Origin: an uncultured Clostridium sp.
Lineage (GTDB): Bacteria > Bacillota > Clostridia > Lachnospirales > Lachnospiraceae
Length of the DNA stretch: 33,149 nucleotides
Reading direction: 5' to 3'
NCBI GenBank assembly: GCA_900555045.1
Contig: USJW01000047.1
Span: 1 to 33,149 of the forward strand
Shown here: piece after piece, positions 23,860 to 31,850 of the stretch
How positions within the stretch are numbered: position 1 is the stretch's first letter
Layout: each line of letters opens with the position of its first letter
The notes under the pieces: generated by a model
What the model was told of the DNA's origin: nothing
Database searches by the model: none
What the model saw: the letters and a program-made list of their open reading frames with translations, nothing else
Made by a program: the position numbers and the translations under genes

Positions 23860-23995
23860 TTGAGTTTTTGTCCGGTACATGGTATGATTAAAAAAACAAG
23901 GTCAATAAGGGCTTTCCTCCCGTGCGGGGAGGGGGATTTGCCGAGGGGTGAAAGCGGCGAGTGCACTTGATTGGCCGCAGAAAGAGGAGAAGTTT
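23860..23995 (+). promoter_or_regulatory. Promoter and structured leader of the hybrid kinase
   Basis: TTGAGT (23860-23865) and TATGAT (23883-23888) are spaced by 17 bases. The leader of about 100 nt can form two hairpins, CCTCCC/GGGAGG near 23916-23934 and GCCG/CGGC near 23939-23958. I could not match it to a known riboswitch class. Confidence 0.6.
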
Positions 23996-26900
23996 ATGAT
24001 GAAACCGGGCGAGACAATCCGGACGGAGATGGAGGCCAGAGAGCGTCTTTTAAACCAGACGGAGGAGCAGCGCCATCTGGCGGACCAATACGATCACCTG
24101 CTCCAGTCTGTCCTGTGCGGCATCGTCCAGTACCGCTTCACCGACCGCGGCGTGGTCTTCAAGAACGCGAACCGGGAGGGAATCCGAATCTTCGGGTACA
24201 CGCACCAGGAATTCTGGGAGAAGAAGTACTGGAGGTTAGATGAGCTTGTGGCAAAGGAGGACCAGGAGTATGTGGGGACGGTGCTGGCAAAGCTGCTGAA
24301 ACCTGGCGATAAGACCAGCTACGAGTACCGCCTGCTGCAGAAGGGTGGCACGTCCTGCTGGATCATCGGCAGCGCGGAGGTCCTTGTGGACGCGGACGGA
24401 CAGGCGTTCGTCCAGAGCGTGTACCTGGACATCAATGAGCGAAAGAGTATGGAGCAGCGCAACGCCCGCTTACTCCAGCAGGTGGAGGCCAGCAACGAGA
24501 TTCTTCACCTGGCCCTGGAGCACACCGCCACCTGTGAGTTTTACTACCACCCACAGACCGGGGAGTGTGTGGTTCCGGCGCGGACCAGCGCCAAATATCA
24601 CACCAGACCGCTCTACGAGAACATGCCCGAGAGCTTCGCAGAGGAGCAGGTGGACCCGGCGTTTCGGCCGGCATTTTACGAGATGTACGACCGCATCCGC
24701 CGCGGGGAGCGGACCGCTACCTGCGAGTTCCGCAGCCTGTGTGGGAATTTCTGGTGCCGGGAGACGCTCTCCGTCATCCAGGGCGGGGACGACGGCCTTC
24801 CCAGGCTCGTCATCGGAATCGTCGAGAACATCACCCGCCAGAAGGAGATGGAGGAGGCGCTGGAGGAGGCAAGATCCCTGGACTCCCTGACCGGACTCTA
24901 CAACAAGGAGGCCGGCGTAAAGCTGGTGCAGGACTATCTGGCGGCAAAGGCGCCGGGGGAGCACTGTGTGCTCATGCTTCTGGACATGGACCACTTTGAG
25001 GAGATCAACCAGAAGGAGGGGACGGTCTTTGCCGACGCGATCCTCCAGGAGGTTGCAGACATCCTGCGGGCGGAGGCCGGGCCCGGGGCGATCGCGATCC
25101 GCCTCGGCGGCGACGAATTCATGCTGTTTATCAAAAACAGCAATAAAGCCCAGGCCACCGTGATCGGCCCTCGGATCGCCGCTCAGGTGAAGAACATCCT
25201 GGTGAGCGCGGAGAAGAAAATCCAGGTTTCCGTCAGCATCGGCATGTGCAGCACCGAGGTGGTGGAGGAGTACAACGCCCTCTACCGCTGCGCCGAGAGC
25301 ACGCTCAAGTACGTCAAGGAGAACGGCAAGGGGCAGGCGGCCTGTTACCTGGATACCTCCAACGAGCTGGGCGTGTTCCTGACGCAGCTCTACACGGACA
25401 AGCATCCGGTCAACGCCATCGAGCTGGAGACTGCCCGCAGGGACGACGACCTGATCTCCTTCGCCCTTGATCTGCTGGGAAAATCCAAGAATCTGGATGA
25501 CGCTGTGTTCCTGCTGCTCTCGAGGGTCGGGAAAACCTACCAGTTCGACCGGGTCTCCATCATCGACGCCAACCGGGCGTACTTGAGCTACCGCTTTTCC
25601 TACCAGTGGGCGCGCAGCCGCGCGGATTTACAGCTGGGCCAGGACTTCTACGCGTCAGAGCAGGATTTCGACGCGTGTGCAAACATGTACGACGAGGATG
25701 GGCTTGCCACCAGCAACGTGCGCGAGGGGATTTCACGCTTCCCGTCCTGCCTTCACGCGGGAATCTGGAACTACGGCGAGTATGTGGGGTCCATGAGCTT
25801 TGAGGTGGACCAGGAAAATTATCAGTGGACCCAGGAGCAGCGGAAGCTTTTGAAGGAGCTGGTCAAGATTGTCCCCTCCTTCATCATGAAATCCAAGGCC
25901 GACGCGGTGAGCCGGGCCAAGACGGACTTTCTCTCGCGGATGTCCCACGAGATCCGCACCCCCATGAACGCCATCAGCGGCATGACGACTATCGCCAAGA
26001 GCGTGCTGGACGACCGGGAGCGCCTGGTGGACTGCCTGGAGAAGATTGAGTCGGCCAACGCCTATCTGCTGAATCTGATCAACGACATACTGGATATGTC
26101 GCGCATCGAGAGCGGGAAGCTGGAGCTGAGCCTGGAGCCCATGGACTTATCCCAGCAGCTCTCAAACCTGGAGTCCATGTTCCGGGTGCAGGCGGAGGAG
26201 AAGCACCTGGAGCTGCGCGTGGAGAACCGTTTCGCGGACCAGCGCCTTCTCATGGCGGACAGCCTGCGGCTCAATCAGGTGTTAGTCAATATCATCGGAA
26301 ACGCCATCAAGTTTACCGATCAGGGAAGTGTCACACTGCGGGTGGAGGGGATTGAGACCTTCCCGCGCGCTCTGCTTCGCTTCTCTGTCGAGGACACGGG
26401 CATCGGAATCGAGGACTCGGCCAAGGCGCGCATCTTTAACGCCTTTGAGCAGGCGGAGGCAAACACCGCGGCACGGCACGGCGGGACCGGTTTGGGGCTT
26501 GCCATATCCAGCCGTCTGGTCCAGATGATGGGCGGCGCGCTGGAGGTGGACAGCAAGGTGGGGCACGGCTCCGTGTTCTACTTCACGGTGTCATTCGAGT
26601 ACGCCGGGGAGGCCGCCCCAGAGTCCCGGAACAGGGAGGAGGCTGCGGCCGGGCTCCCGGACTTTCGGGGCAGGCGGATCCTTTTGGCCGAGGACAACGA
26701 GCTCAACCAGGAGATCGCCCGGACTATACTGGAGATGCAGGGCTTTCAGGTGGTCTGCGCATCCAACGGGGAGGAGGCGCTGGAGCTGTTTTCCGGGAAC
26801 ACCGGCCAGCCCTATGACGCCATCCTGATGGACATCCGGATGCCGGTGATGGACGGCCTGGAGGCCACGAGAAGAATCCGGACCGCGGGGCGGCCGGACT

Positions 26901-27052
26901 CCCGCTCGATCCCCATCATCGCGCTGACGGCCAACGCCTTCGACGAGGACACCCGCAAATCCATGGCCAGCGGCATGAACGGGCACTTGTCAAAGCCCAT
27001 CCAGGTGGAGCAGCTTTTGGAGCTCTTAGGGCGGTGCATCGGACAACATTAG
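23996..27052 (+). CDS. PAS-GGDEF-hybrid histidine kinase
   Basis: This 1018-residue signalling protein has no membrane span. In order it shows a short coiled coil, a PAS domain (about 35-155), a second PAS-like domain (about 170-285), a GGDEF domain (about 290-445, with LDMDHFEEIN and an intact GGDEF at 371-375 but no RxxD inhibitory site), a GAF-like region (about 470-620), HisKA with phospho-acceptor His651 in MSHEIRTPMN, an HATPase domain (DTGIGIE with Asp800) and a receiver with phospho-acceptor Asp946 in LMDIRMPVMDG. It could make cyclic di-GMP and also carry out phosphorelay. The ATG at 23996 follows AGAGGAGA; a GTG at 23948 would add 16 residues and lies in the leader. No partner regulator or phosphotransfer gene is adjacent. 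Confidence 0.9.
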   Translation: MMKPGETIRTEMEARERLLNQTEEQRHLADQYDHLLQSVLCGIVQYRFTDRGVVFKNANREGIRIFGYTHQEFWEKKYWRLDELVAKEDQEYVGTVLAKLLKPGDKTSYEYRLLQKGGTSCWIIGSAEVLVDADGQAFVQSVYLDINERKSMEQRNARLLQQVEASNEILHLALEHTATCEFYYHPQTGECVVPARTSAKYHTRPLYENMPESFAEEQVDPAFRPAFYEMYDRIRRGERTATCEFRSLCGNFWCRETLSVIQGGDDGLPRLVIGIVENITRQKEMEEALEEARSLDSLTGLYNKEAGVKLVQDYLAAKAPGEHCVLMLLDMDHFEEINQKEGTVFADAILQEVADILRAEAGPGAIAIRLGGDEFMLFIKNSNKAQATVIGPRIAAQVKNILVSAEKKIQVSVSIGMCSTEVVEEYNALYRCAESTLKYVKENGKGQAACYLDTSNELGVFLTQLYTDKHPVNAIELETARRDDDLISFALDLLGKSKNLDDAVFLLLSRVGKTYQFDRVSIIDANRAYLSYRFSYQWARSRADLQLGQDFYASEQDFDACANMYDEDGLATSNVREGISRFPSCLHAGIWNYGEYVGSMSFEVDQENYQWTQEQRKLLKELVKIVPSFIMKSKADAVSRAKTDFLSRMSHEIRTPMNAISGMTTIAKSVLDDRERLVDCLEKIESANAYLLNLINDILDMSRIESGKLELSLEPMDLSQQLSNLESMFRVQAEEKHLELRVENRFADQRLLMADSLRLNQVLVNIIGNAIKFTDQGSVTLRVEGIETFPRALLRFSVEDTGIGIEDSAKARIFNAFEQAEANTAARHGGTGLGLAISSRLVQMMGGALEVDSKVGHGSVFYFTVSFEYAGEAAPESRNREEAAAGLPDFRGRRILLAEDNELNQEIARTILEMQGFQVVCASNGEEALELFSGNTGQPYDAILMDIRMPVMDGLEATRRIRTAGRPDSRSIPIIALTANAFDEDTRKSMASGMNGHLSKPIQVEQLLELLGRCIGQH

Positions 27053-27056
27053 GTTC

Positions 27057-28529
27057 TCACAGCAGCAGTTCCATGCGCCCGCGCACATCCTCACGGACCT
27101 CCCGGTCCAGAAGCTCCCGCAGGTACGCGTGGAGCTCCGGGTACAGGTCATCCAGCGGCCGGTTCTCCTTCTTTACCCACTCCTCCAGCGCGCTTAGCGC
27201 CATGTTCCGGTTGCTGACAACCGGCGAGTTGAGGGCAGCCCGAAGAAGCGTGATTCCCTTTCCGGGATAGGGGCGGAGGTGCTGGACGATATAGCTTAAG
27301 GCGCGGTGGTCCCGGAACGCCTCGCCGAGCCCCATTTCATCTGCGCTGCCCGTGGATAGCGCGTCCAGGGGAAGCCGCTCCTCAAACAGGGCGATCATCT
27401 GGTCCACCAGAAGCCCGTCCGGCATGAGCAGGTCCACCAGGCTGAAGTTTTTGGCGAAATCGTTCTCCATGGCTTTTACGGCCCAGGGGACGTAGTCCAG
27501 CCCCAGCCGCTTTGCAAGCCGCAGATTGTTTCCCTGAGCCATGTCCCTCGTAAGGGCCTCCCGGCAGGCCGGGCTCCCCAGCAGTGCGTCTGCGGCGCGT
27601 TTCGGTTCTTCCAGGTCATGGCTCTCTGCGTAGTCCCGGATCTCCGCGATCACCGGGTAGTCGTCCGCCGCCAGCGGAAGGCGGCTGCTCTGTCCGAGAA
27701 ACGCCGTCAGGACCGCCCCGGGCTCCTCGCAGGCGGAGATTCCAGCCGTCGGCCCCTCGTCCAGCAGCCCGGCCATGAGCCCCGCCGCGGCGCGGTACTG
27801 GTCTGGGGACATCTCCCCGCGAAGCCGCTCAAGATACCGGGTCTTCTGCGCGCACTCCAGCGCCGAGTAGGACGGTAGGACGTCGTTGTCCCAGCCGTGC
27901 TCGGCCAGCCATGTCTCAATCTCCTCTGTCTCAGGCTCCAGGCGCTCCACCGCATGAATTCGCCCCCAGCCCCTCGTGTTTTTGGCGGCAGAGAAGATCT
28001 CATCATTGGCGTTGTCCCACGTCCCCATCACAAACAGGCAGAACAGCGTGAACTCGTCGGAGCAGGCCAGGTCCCGCACCATATTCCTCACATTTTCGTT
28101 CGAGCCGGTCTGAAACAGCTCCAGGAGGGACAGGCCGAACTTGACCTCCTCCCGTTGGGGTCCGGTCTGCGCCAGCTGTAGGCCGAAGCGGTAGAGGGCC
28201 GGGGCGTTTAGCTGGTCTCTGCGGTCGATGATAAACTCCTGGATTTTGTCGATGGCTGCGAGCATGCGCCCCCCCTCGCAGAAGGAATCCACCAGGCTGC
28301 GCGCCCGCTCGGTATCCCCGGCGGAAGCGGCGGTGACCGCCTCCTCAAGAAGAGGGGCTGCCTCCGGGCGGAGGGCGGTGTGAAAGACCGAGATGCCGTC
28401 CATGGCCCCGTCCGCAAAGTGGATTTTCTCCCCATCGGTTTTGGGAAGGGAGAAATCGTTTGGCAGCGTGCCCTCCGGGGTGAGGGAGCGTTGGATCAGC
28501 TGGTACAGTGACTCGTTGTTTGACTCCAT
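27057..28529 (-). CDS. Large helical protein of unknown function
   Basis: This 490-residue protein has no signal peptide or membrane span. It is acidic and appears all-helical, with repeated Leu/Ala-rich helix pairs reminiscent of HEAT or ARM repeats (for example LLRAALNSPVVSNRNMALSAL near the C-terminus). I recognise no catalytic motif. AAGGAG lies before the ATG, and ATTATA at 28563-28568 (TATAAT on the minus strand) is a likely -10. It is convergent with the kinase gene (4-bp gap) and divergent from the rtcB-prfH operon. A scaffold or binding role is possible but unproven. Confidence 0.7.
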   Translation of the reverse strand: MESNNESLYQLIQRSLTPEGTLPNDFSLPKTDGEKIHFADGAMDGISVFHTALRPEAAPLLEEAVTAASAGDTERARSLVDSFCEGGRMLAAIDKIQEFIIDRRDQLNAPALYRFGLQLAQTGPQREEVKFGLSLLELFQTGSNENVRNMVRDLACSDEFTLFCLFVMGTWDNANDEIFSAAKNTRGWGRIHAVERLEPETEEIETWLAEHGWDNDVLPSYSALECAQKTRYLERLRGEMSPDQYRAAAGLMAGLLDEGPTAGISACEEPGAVLTAFLGQSSRLPLAADDYPVIAEIRDYAESHDLEEPKRAADALLGSPACREALTRDMAQGNNLRLAKRLGLDYVPWAVKAMENDFAKNFSLVDLLMPDGLLVDQMIALFEERLPLDALSTGSADEMGLGEAFRDHRALSYIVQHLRPYPGKGITLLRAALNSPVVSNRNMALSALEEWVKKENRPLDDLYPELHAYLRELLDREVREDVRGRMELLL

Positions 28530-28610
28530 GTGCGTCTGACTCCTTTTCGTTTGATATATATGATTATATGCGATTGCAGAAGGTTTTGCATTGCTTTTTT
28601 CATGAGGGGG

Positions 28611-28639
28611 TTGACATTTCAGGCCTCAGCGTTTATAGT
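28611..28639 (+). promoter_or_regulatory. Promoter of the rtcB-prfH operon
   Basis: TTGACA (28611-28616) and TATAGT (28634-28639) are separated by exactly 17 bases. Transcription would start near 28646, leaving a leader of about 195 nt before rtcB. Confidence 0.85.
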
Positions 28640-28677
28640 GATTGTTAGAATTCTTCGTAAGTAAAGGAGTGGTTGTT

Positions 28678-28716
28678 ATGTTGGCGAATAACAGAAGAGA
28701 GGGAAAAAGTTTATAA
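28678..28716 (+). CDS. Leader peptide ORF upstream of rtcB (12 residues)
   Basis: ATG at 28678 opens a frame encoding MLANNRREGKSL before TAA. AAAGGAG (28663-28669) lies eight bases upstream, one of the best ribosome binding sites in the window. The frame sits between the promoter and an intrinsic terminator, as in leader-peptide attenuators. It holds two AGA arginine codons in tandem. Translation is predicted only. Confidence 0.55.
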   Translation: MLANNRREGKSL

Positions 28717-28723
28717 CCACTGA

Positions 28724-28747
28724 ATGAGACAGGGACAGGTGCCATAA
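28724..28747 (+). CDS. Possible second leader ORF (7 residues)
   Basis: ATG at 28724 opens MRQGQVP, eight bases after the first leader stop. It lacks its own ribosome binding site and would depend on reinitiation. It covers the direct repeat GACAGG-GACAGG and the left arm of a possible long stem (28728-28743 with 28804-28819). Confidence 0.25.
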   Translation: MRQGQVP

Positions 28748-28759
28748 AGCTTGGATTGC

Positions 28760-28784
28760 ACACGGCTCGTTGTCGTGTTTTTTT
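28760..28784 (+). terminator. Intrinsic terminator inside the rtcB leader
   Basis: ACACGGC (28760-28766) pairs with GTCGTGT (28772-28778) through seven pairs including one G-U, with loop TCGTT and a run of seven T (28778-28784). It is 58 bases before the rtcB start and in the same transcript, so it should act as an attenuator. A second small hairpin ACCCT/AGGGT follows at 28787-28801. Confidence 0.75.
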
Positions 28785-28841
28785 GTACCCTTTTTTAGGG
28801 TTCGGCGCCCTGGCCTGTCGGCTTATGAAGGAGAATGAAAT

Positions 28842-29915
28842 TTGGACAATCAGAAATGGATATTGATCAGTAACCAGAAAAATTGGGTGGAGCAGGCGGC
28901 GAAGGACCAGCTGGCCGGCGTGAGCCGTCTGGAGGGAGTCGTAAGGGCCGTAGGCCTGCCGGACCTGCACCCGGGAAAGACGCCGGTGGGGATGGCGGTC
29001 CTAAGCGACGGCCGCTTTTATCCCCACCTGATCGGAAATGATATCGGCTGCGGTATGAGCCTGTTTGCCACCGGCGTGAAGGCGCGGCGCTTCAAGTTGG
29101 AGCGGAGCACCGTGAGGCTGAACTCGATCCGTGAGCTTGGTGATCTGCCCACAGAGAACCCCTACGGCGAGCCGTGCCCGTTCCGGGATTTCGGGACCAT
29201 CGGGTCGGGAAACCACTTTGCGGAATTCCAGTGCCTGGAGGAGGCCTGTGACAGGGAGGCGGCGGAGCGCCTGGGGCTTTTGGACGGTCGGGTGTTTTTG
29301 CTCATCCACTCCGGCTCCAGGGGATACGGCCAGGAAATTTTGTCGCGGTTCTACCGCCCCGAGGGGATCGGGGAAGGCTCTGCGGCCGCAGCCGCCTACT
29401 TAGCGGAGCACGATCGTGCCCTTTTGTGGGCGGACAGGAACCGCCTGGCAGTGGCGGAGAAGCTGCTTGATTATCTGGGGGTGGACCCTGTGGCGGATCC
29501 GGTGATTGAGAGCTGCCACAACTACGTGGAGCGGCGGCCTGAGGGGTGGCTGCACCGCAAGGGCAGCGTGTCCACCAAGCAGGGGGCCGTGATCATTCCC
29601 GGCTCCAGGGGAAGCCTGACCTACGTGTGCATGCCCCGGGAGGACACGGAGCTTTCCCTGGACTCTGTGTCCCACGGAGCCGGGCGCAAGTGGGCCCGGA
29701 GTATCTGCAAAAGCCGGATCGATGGGATGTACGACCGTGAGGGGATCCGCAGCACCCGCTACAAGAGCCGGGTGGTCTGCCATGACACCAACCTGCTGTT
29801 TGCCGAGGCCCCGGAGGCCTACAAGAACGTGGAGCATGTGATTGAGTCCCTGCGGGCGTTCGGGCTGATCGATGTGGTGGCCACCCTCAGGCCGCTCATC
29901 ACGTACAAAGGGTAG
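28842..29915 (+). CDS. rtcB: RtcB-family RNA ligase (RtcB2-like)
   Basis: This 357-residue protein is a compact RtcB, which joins RNA 2',3'-cyclic phosphate or 3'-phosphate ends to 5'-OH ends using GTP and Mn2+. All metal and catalytic residues are present: Asp67 and Cys70 in GNDIGCGMS, His125 in GSGNHFAEF, His156 in HSGSRGYG, His226 in CHNYVE, and the guanylylated His278 in SHGAGRK. It is shorter than the tRNA-splicing RtcB enzymes. The start is TTG at 28842, eight bases after AAGGAG; an ATG at 28835 is out of frame and too close. The direct partner prfH and known biology of such pairs point to 16S rRNA repair in damaged ribosomes. Confidence 0.93.
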   Translation: MDNQKWILISNQKNWVEQAAKDQLAGVSRLEGVVRAVGLPDLHPGKTPVGMAVLSDGRFYPHLIGNDIGCGMSLFATGVKARRFKLERSTVRLNSIRELGDLPTENPYGEPCPFRDFGTIGSGNHFAEFQCLEEACDREAAERLGLLDGRVFLLIHSGSRGYGQEILSRFYRPEGIGEGSAAAAAYLAEHDRALLWADRNRLAVAEKLLDYLGVDPVADPVIESCHNYVERRPEGWLHRKGSVSTKQGAVIIPGSRGSLTYVCMPREDTELSLDSVSHGAGRKWARSICKSRIDGMYDREGIRSTRYKSRVVCHDTNLLFAEAPEAYKNVEHVIESLRAFGLIDVVATLRPLITYKG

Positions 29916-29924
29916 GTGACGGCT

Positions 29925-30515
29925 ATGAGATTACAGATCAGTTCCGGCCAGGGGCCGGAGGAATGCCAGCTGGCAGTGGGGTTATTGTACCGGGCGCTTG
30001 AGCGGGAATTTCCGGGGCTGCGCGCCGTCTCCTGCGCCCAGGGGAGGCGAGCGGGGACGTTCACATCCGTGGTGGTCGAGACGGACCGGGACTTAAGCGC
30101 CCTGGAGGGCAGCGTGCTCTGGGTGTGCAAGAGCCCCTGCCGGCCCGGGCACAAGCGGAAAAACTGGTATGTGGACGTGAGCATACTGGAGGAAGTTCCA
30201 AGACCCAGGGAGGATATGCAGGTCCGCTTCGAGACCTTCCGCAGCGGCGGAAAGGGTGGACAGAACGTGAACAAGGTGGAGACCGGCGTCCGGGTGGTGC
30301 ACATCCCCACCGGGATCGCCGTGGTCTCCACGGAGGCCAGAAGCCAGCACATGAACAAGCAGCTGGCCCTAAACCGCCTGTGCGACATCCTGGCCCAGCA
30401 GAGCCAGGCCTGCGAGCACCTGGAGCGGAAGCTGGCCTGGCTGGAGCACACCCGCCTGGAGCGGGGCAACCCGGTGCGGACCTATGAGGGGATGGAATTC
30501 AAGCGAGTGAAATAA
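29925..30515 (+). CDS. prfH: Peptide chain release factor homologue PrfH
   Basis: This 196-residue protein is a short class I release factor relative. It opens MRLQISSGQGPEECQLAV, like E. coli PrfH, carries HKRKNWYVDV in the middle, and has the peptidyl-tRNA hydrolysing GGQ at 111-113 within SGGKGGQNVNKVETGVR, then a basic tail (RGNPVRTYEGMEF). The stop-codon reading domain with PxT or SPF is absent. Published work shows PrfH frees ribosomes whose decoding centre has been cut so that RtcB can reseal the 16S rRNA. The ATG at 29925 is taken as start; a GTG at 29916, touching the rtcB stop, would add three residues. Translation is coupled to rtcB. Confidence 0.92.
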   Translation: MRLQISSGQGPEECQLAVGLLYRALEREFPGLRAVSCAQGRRAGTFTSVVVETDRDLSALEGSVLWVCKSPCRPGHKRKNWYVDVSILEEVPRPREDMQVRFETFRSGGKGGQNVNKVETGVRVVHIPTGIAVVSTEARSQHMNKQLALNRLCDILAQQSQACEHLERKLAWLEHTRLERGNPVRTYEGMEFKRVK

Positions 30516-30516
30516 A

Positions 30517-30602
30517 TCAGCCGACTATACCATCTGGCACCTTGGTACACATACCGAAAAGGCATCGGTACCCTTCGCGTTAGCGCCCGATGTGATGGCC
30601 AA
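30517..30602 (-). pseudogene. Remnant copy of the glgD 3' end
   Basis: Bases 30517-30600 match 30697-30780, the last codons of glgD plus eight bases beyond, at about 82% (15 differences in 84 by hand count). The offset is exactly 180 bp. Read on the minus strand the copy gives ITSGANAKGTDAFSVCVPRC then QMV and a stop, against ITSSANLKGTDTFPVYVPKY then QTV in GlgD. The frame is open but has no start, and the terminator at 30604 cuts it from glgD. Confidence 0.8.
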
Positions 30603-30603
30603 A

Positions 30604-30653
30604 ATGGCACTGGCAGAGAGCCCGTCAAAGGCTTCTGTCAGTGCCATCTTTTT
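30604..30653. terminator. Bidirectional terminator between prfH and glgD
   Basis: ATGGCACTGGCAGA (30604-30617) pairs with TCTGTCAGTGCCAT (30634-30647), and the stem continues as AGCC/GGCT inside. CTTTTT follows on the plus strand and AAAA precedes it, so it can serve both convergent operons. Confidence 0.92.
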
Positions 30654-30704
30654 ATCTCATATTCTTCTCAGCGCGCCAATAGGGCGCACGATAAAATCAA
30701 TCGA

Positions 30705-31850
30705 CTATACCGTCTGGTACTTTGGTACATATACCGGGAAGGTGTCGGTACCCTTCAGGTTTGCGCTCGATGTGATGGTCACATCCTTGTCCGTGACCAC
30801 GTTCTCCACCACCGCGCCGGCTTCCACCACCGTGTCCTGCATGAGCACGCAGTTTTTCACCTTCGCGCCCTTGCCGATCTTCACGCCGCGGAACAGCACG
30901 CTGTTCTCCACCTCGCCCTCGATGATGCAGCCGTCCGCCGCCATGATGTTCTTTGCGGTGCAGCCGTCCATATACCGGGCCGGGTTGTCGTCGCGGACCT
31001 TGGTGTAGATGGGGTTCCCCGCGGAGAAGAGGGCGTCCAGGCAGTTCTCGTCGAGCATCTTCATGTTCTCGTCAAAGTAGCTCTTCACGCTGCTGATGCG
31101 GGCCACGTAGCCGTCGTAGCGGTAGCCGCACACGTGCAGCTTGTCCAGCTGCGGAGCCAGGATATCCCGCTCAAAGTATACGTGTCCGCGGACGAACGCC
31201 TCGCTGACCAGATCGATCAGGCGCTCCCGGTCCATGACGTAAATGTTCATGGAGAAGTTCTGGGGGCCGGCCTCACGGGAATTGATCTTTAGCTGCGTCA
31301 CGCGGCCGTCATCGATATCCAGCGTGTAGTACAGATCCGACAGAGTCAGCTCGGATTTCGTGAAGCTCTTCGGCAGCTCCTCGCAGGTGTAAGCGATGGT
31401 CACGTCCGCGCCGCTCTCCTGGTGGGCCTTAATCAGCTGGCCGAAGTCAAAGTTGACCGCCAGGTTGGTGTCCGCCATGATCACGTACTGCTCCCGCTGC
31501 TCCTTTAAGAAATCCAGGATGCTTGCGAGGGCCTCCACGCGCCCGCTGTAGACCTTCACGGTCTTCTCAGCGAAGGGGGGAACCAGGTTCAAACCGCCGT
31601 TCTTGCGGACCAAGTCCCACGCCCGGCCGGAACCCAAGTGGTCCATCAGGGAGTGGTAATTTTTCCGGACGATCAGGGAGATATTGTCAATTCCGCAGTT
31701 TACCATGCTGGAGAGTATAAAGTCCACCAGGCGGTAACGGCTGGCAAAGGGGATGGAGGCCATCAGGCGCTCGCTCACCAGCTCGGGAACCAAGGAGTCA
31801 TAGCTGTTGGGAAAAAGGATGCCCAGGGCATTTGCATTGGAATTTACCAT
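30705..31850 (-). CDS. glgD: GlgD subunit of glucose-1-phosphate adenylyltransferase
   Basis: This 381-residue protein is the second subunit of the ADP-glucose pyrophosphorylase used for glycogen synthesis in Firmicutes. It has the fold of GlgC (SRYRLVDFILSSMVNCGIDNISL near residue 37, and C-terminal hexapeptide repeats such as GAVVENVVTDKDVTI) but lacks the GGxGxRL nucleotide-binding loop, its N-terminus reading ANALGILFPNSYD. It is therefore a regulatory or poorly catalytic partner of GlgC. Its start overlaps the glgC stop by seven bases. Confidence 0.93.
   Translation of the reverse strand: MVNSNANALGILFPNSYDSLVPELVSERLMASIPFASRYRLVDFILSSMVNCGIDNISLIVRKNYHSLMDHLGSGRAWDLVRKNGGLNLVPPFAEKTVKVYSGRVEALASILDFLKEQREQYVIMADTNLAVNFDFGQLIKAHQESGADVTIAYTCEELPKSFTKSELTLSDLYYTLDIDDGRVTQLKINSREAGPQNFSMNIYVMDRERLIDLVSEAFVRGHVYFERDILAPQLDKLHVCGYRYDGYVARISSVKSYFDENMKMLDENCLDALFSAGNPIYTKVRDDNPARYMDGCTAKNIMAADGCIIEGEVENSVLFRGVKIGKGAKVKNCVLMQDTVVEAGAVVENVVTDKDVTITSSANLKGTDTFPVYVPKYQTV

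Noticed and set aside
23895..23995. Riboswitch in the leader of the hybrid kinase
   Set aside because: Two hairpins are present, but the sequence did not match the conserved cores of c-di-GMP, c-di-AMP, lysine, TPP, cobalamin or guanidine classes as I remember them.
30604..30647. Further copies of the AGTGCCAT operator element
   Set aside because: They are the two arms of a terminator hairpin, far from any promoter for the GntR operon.
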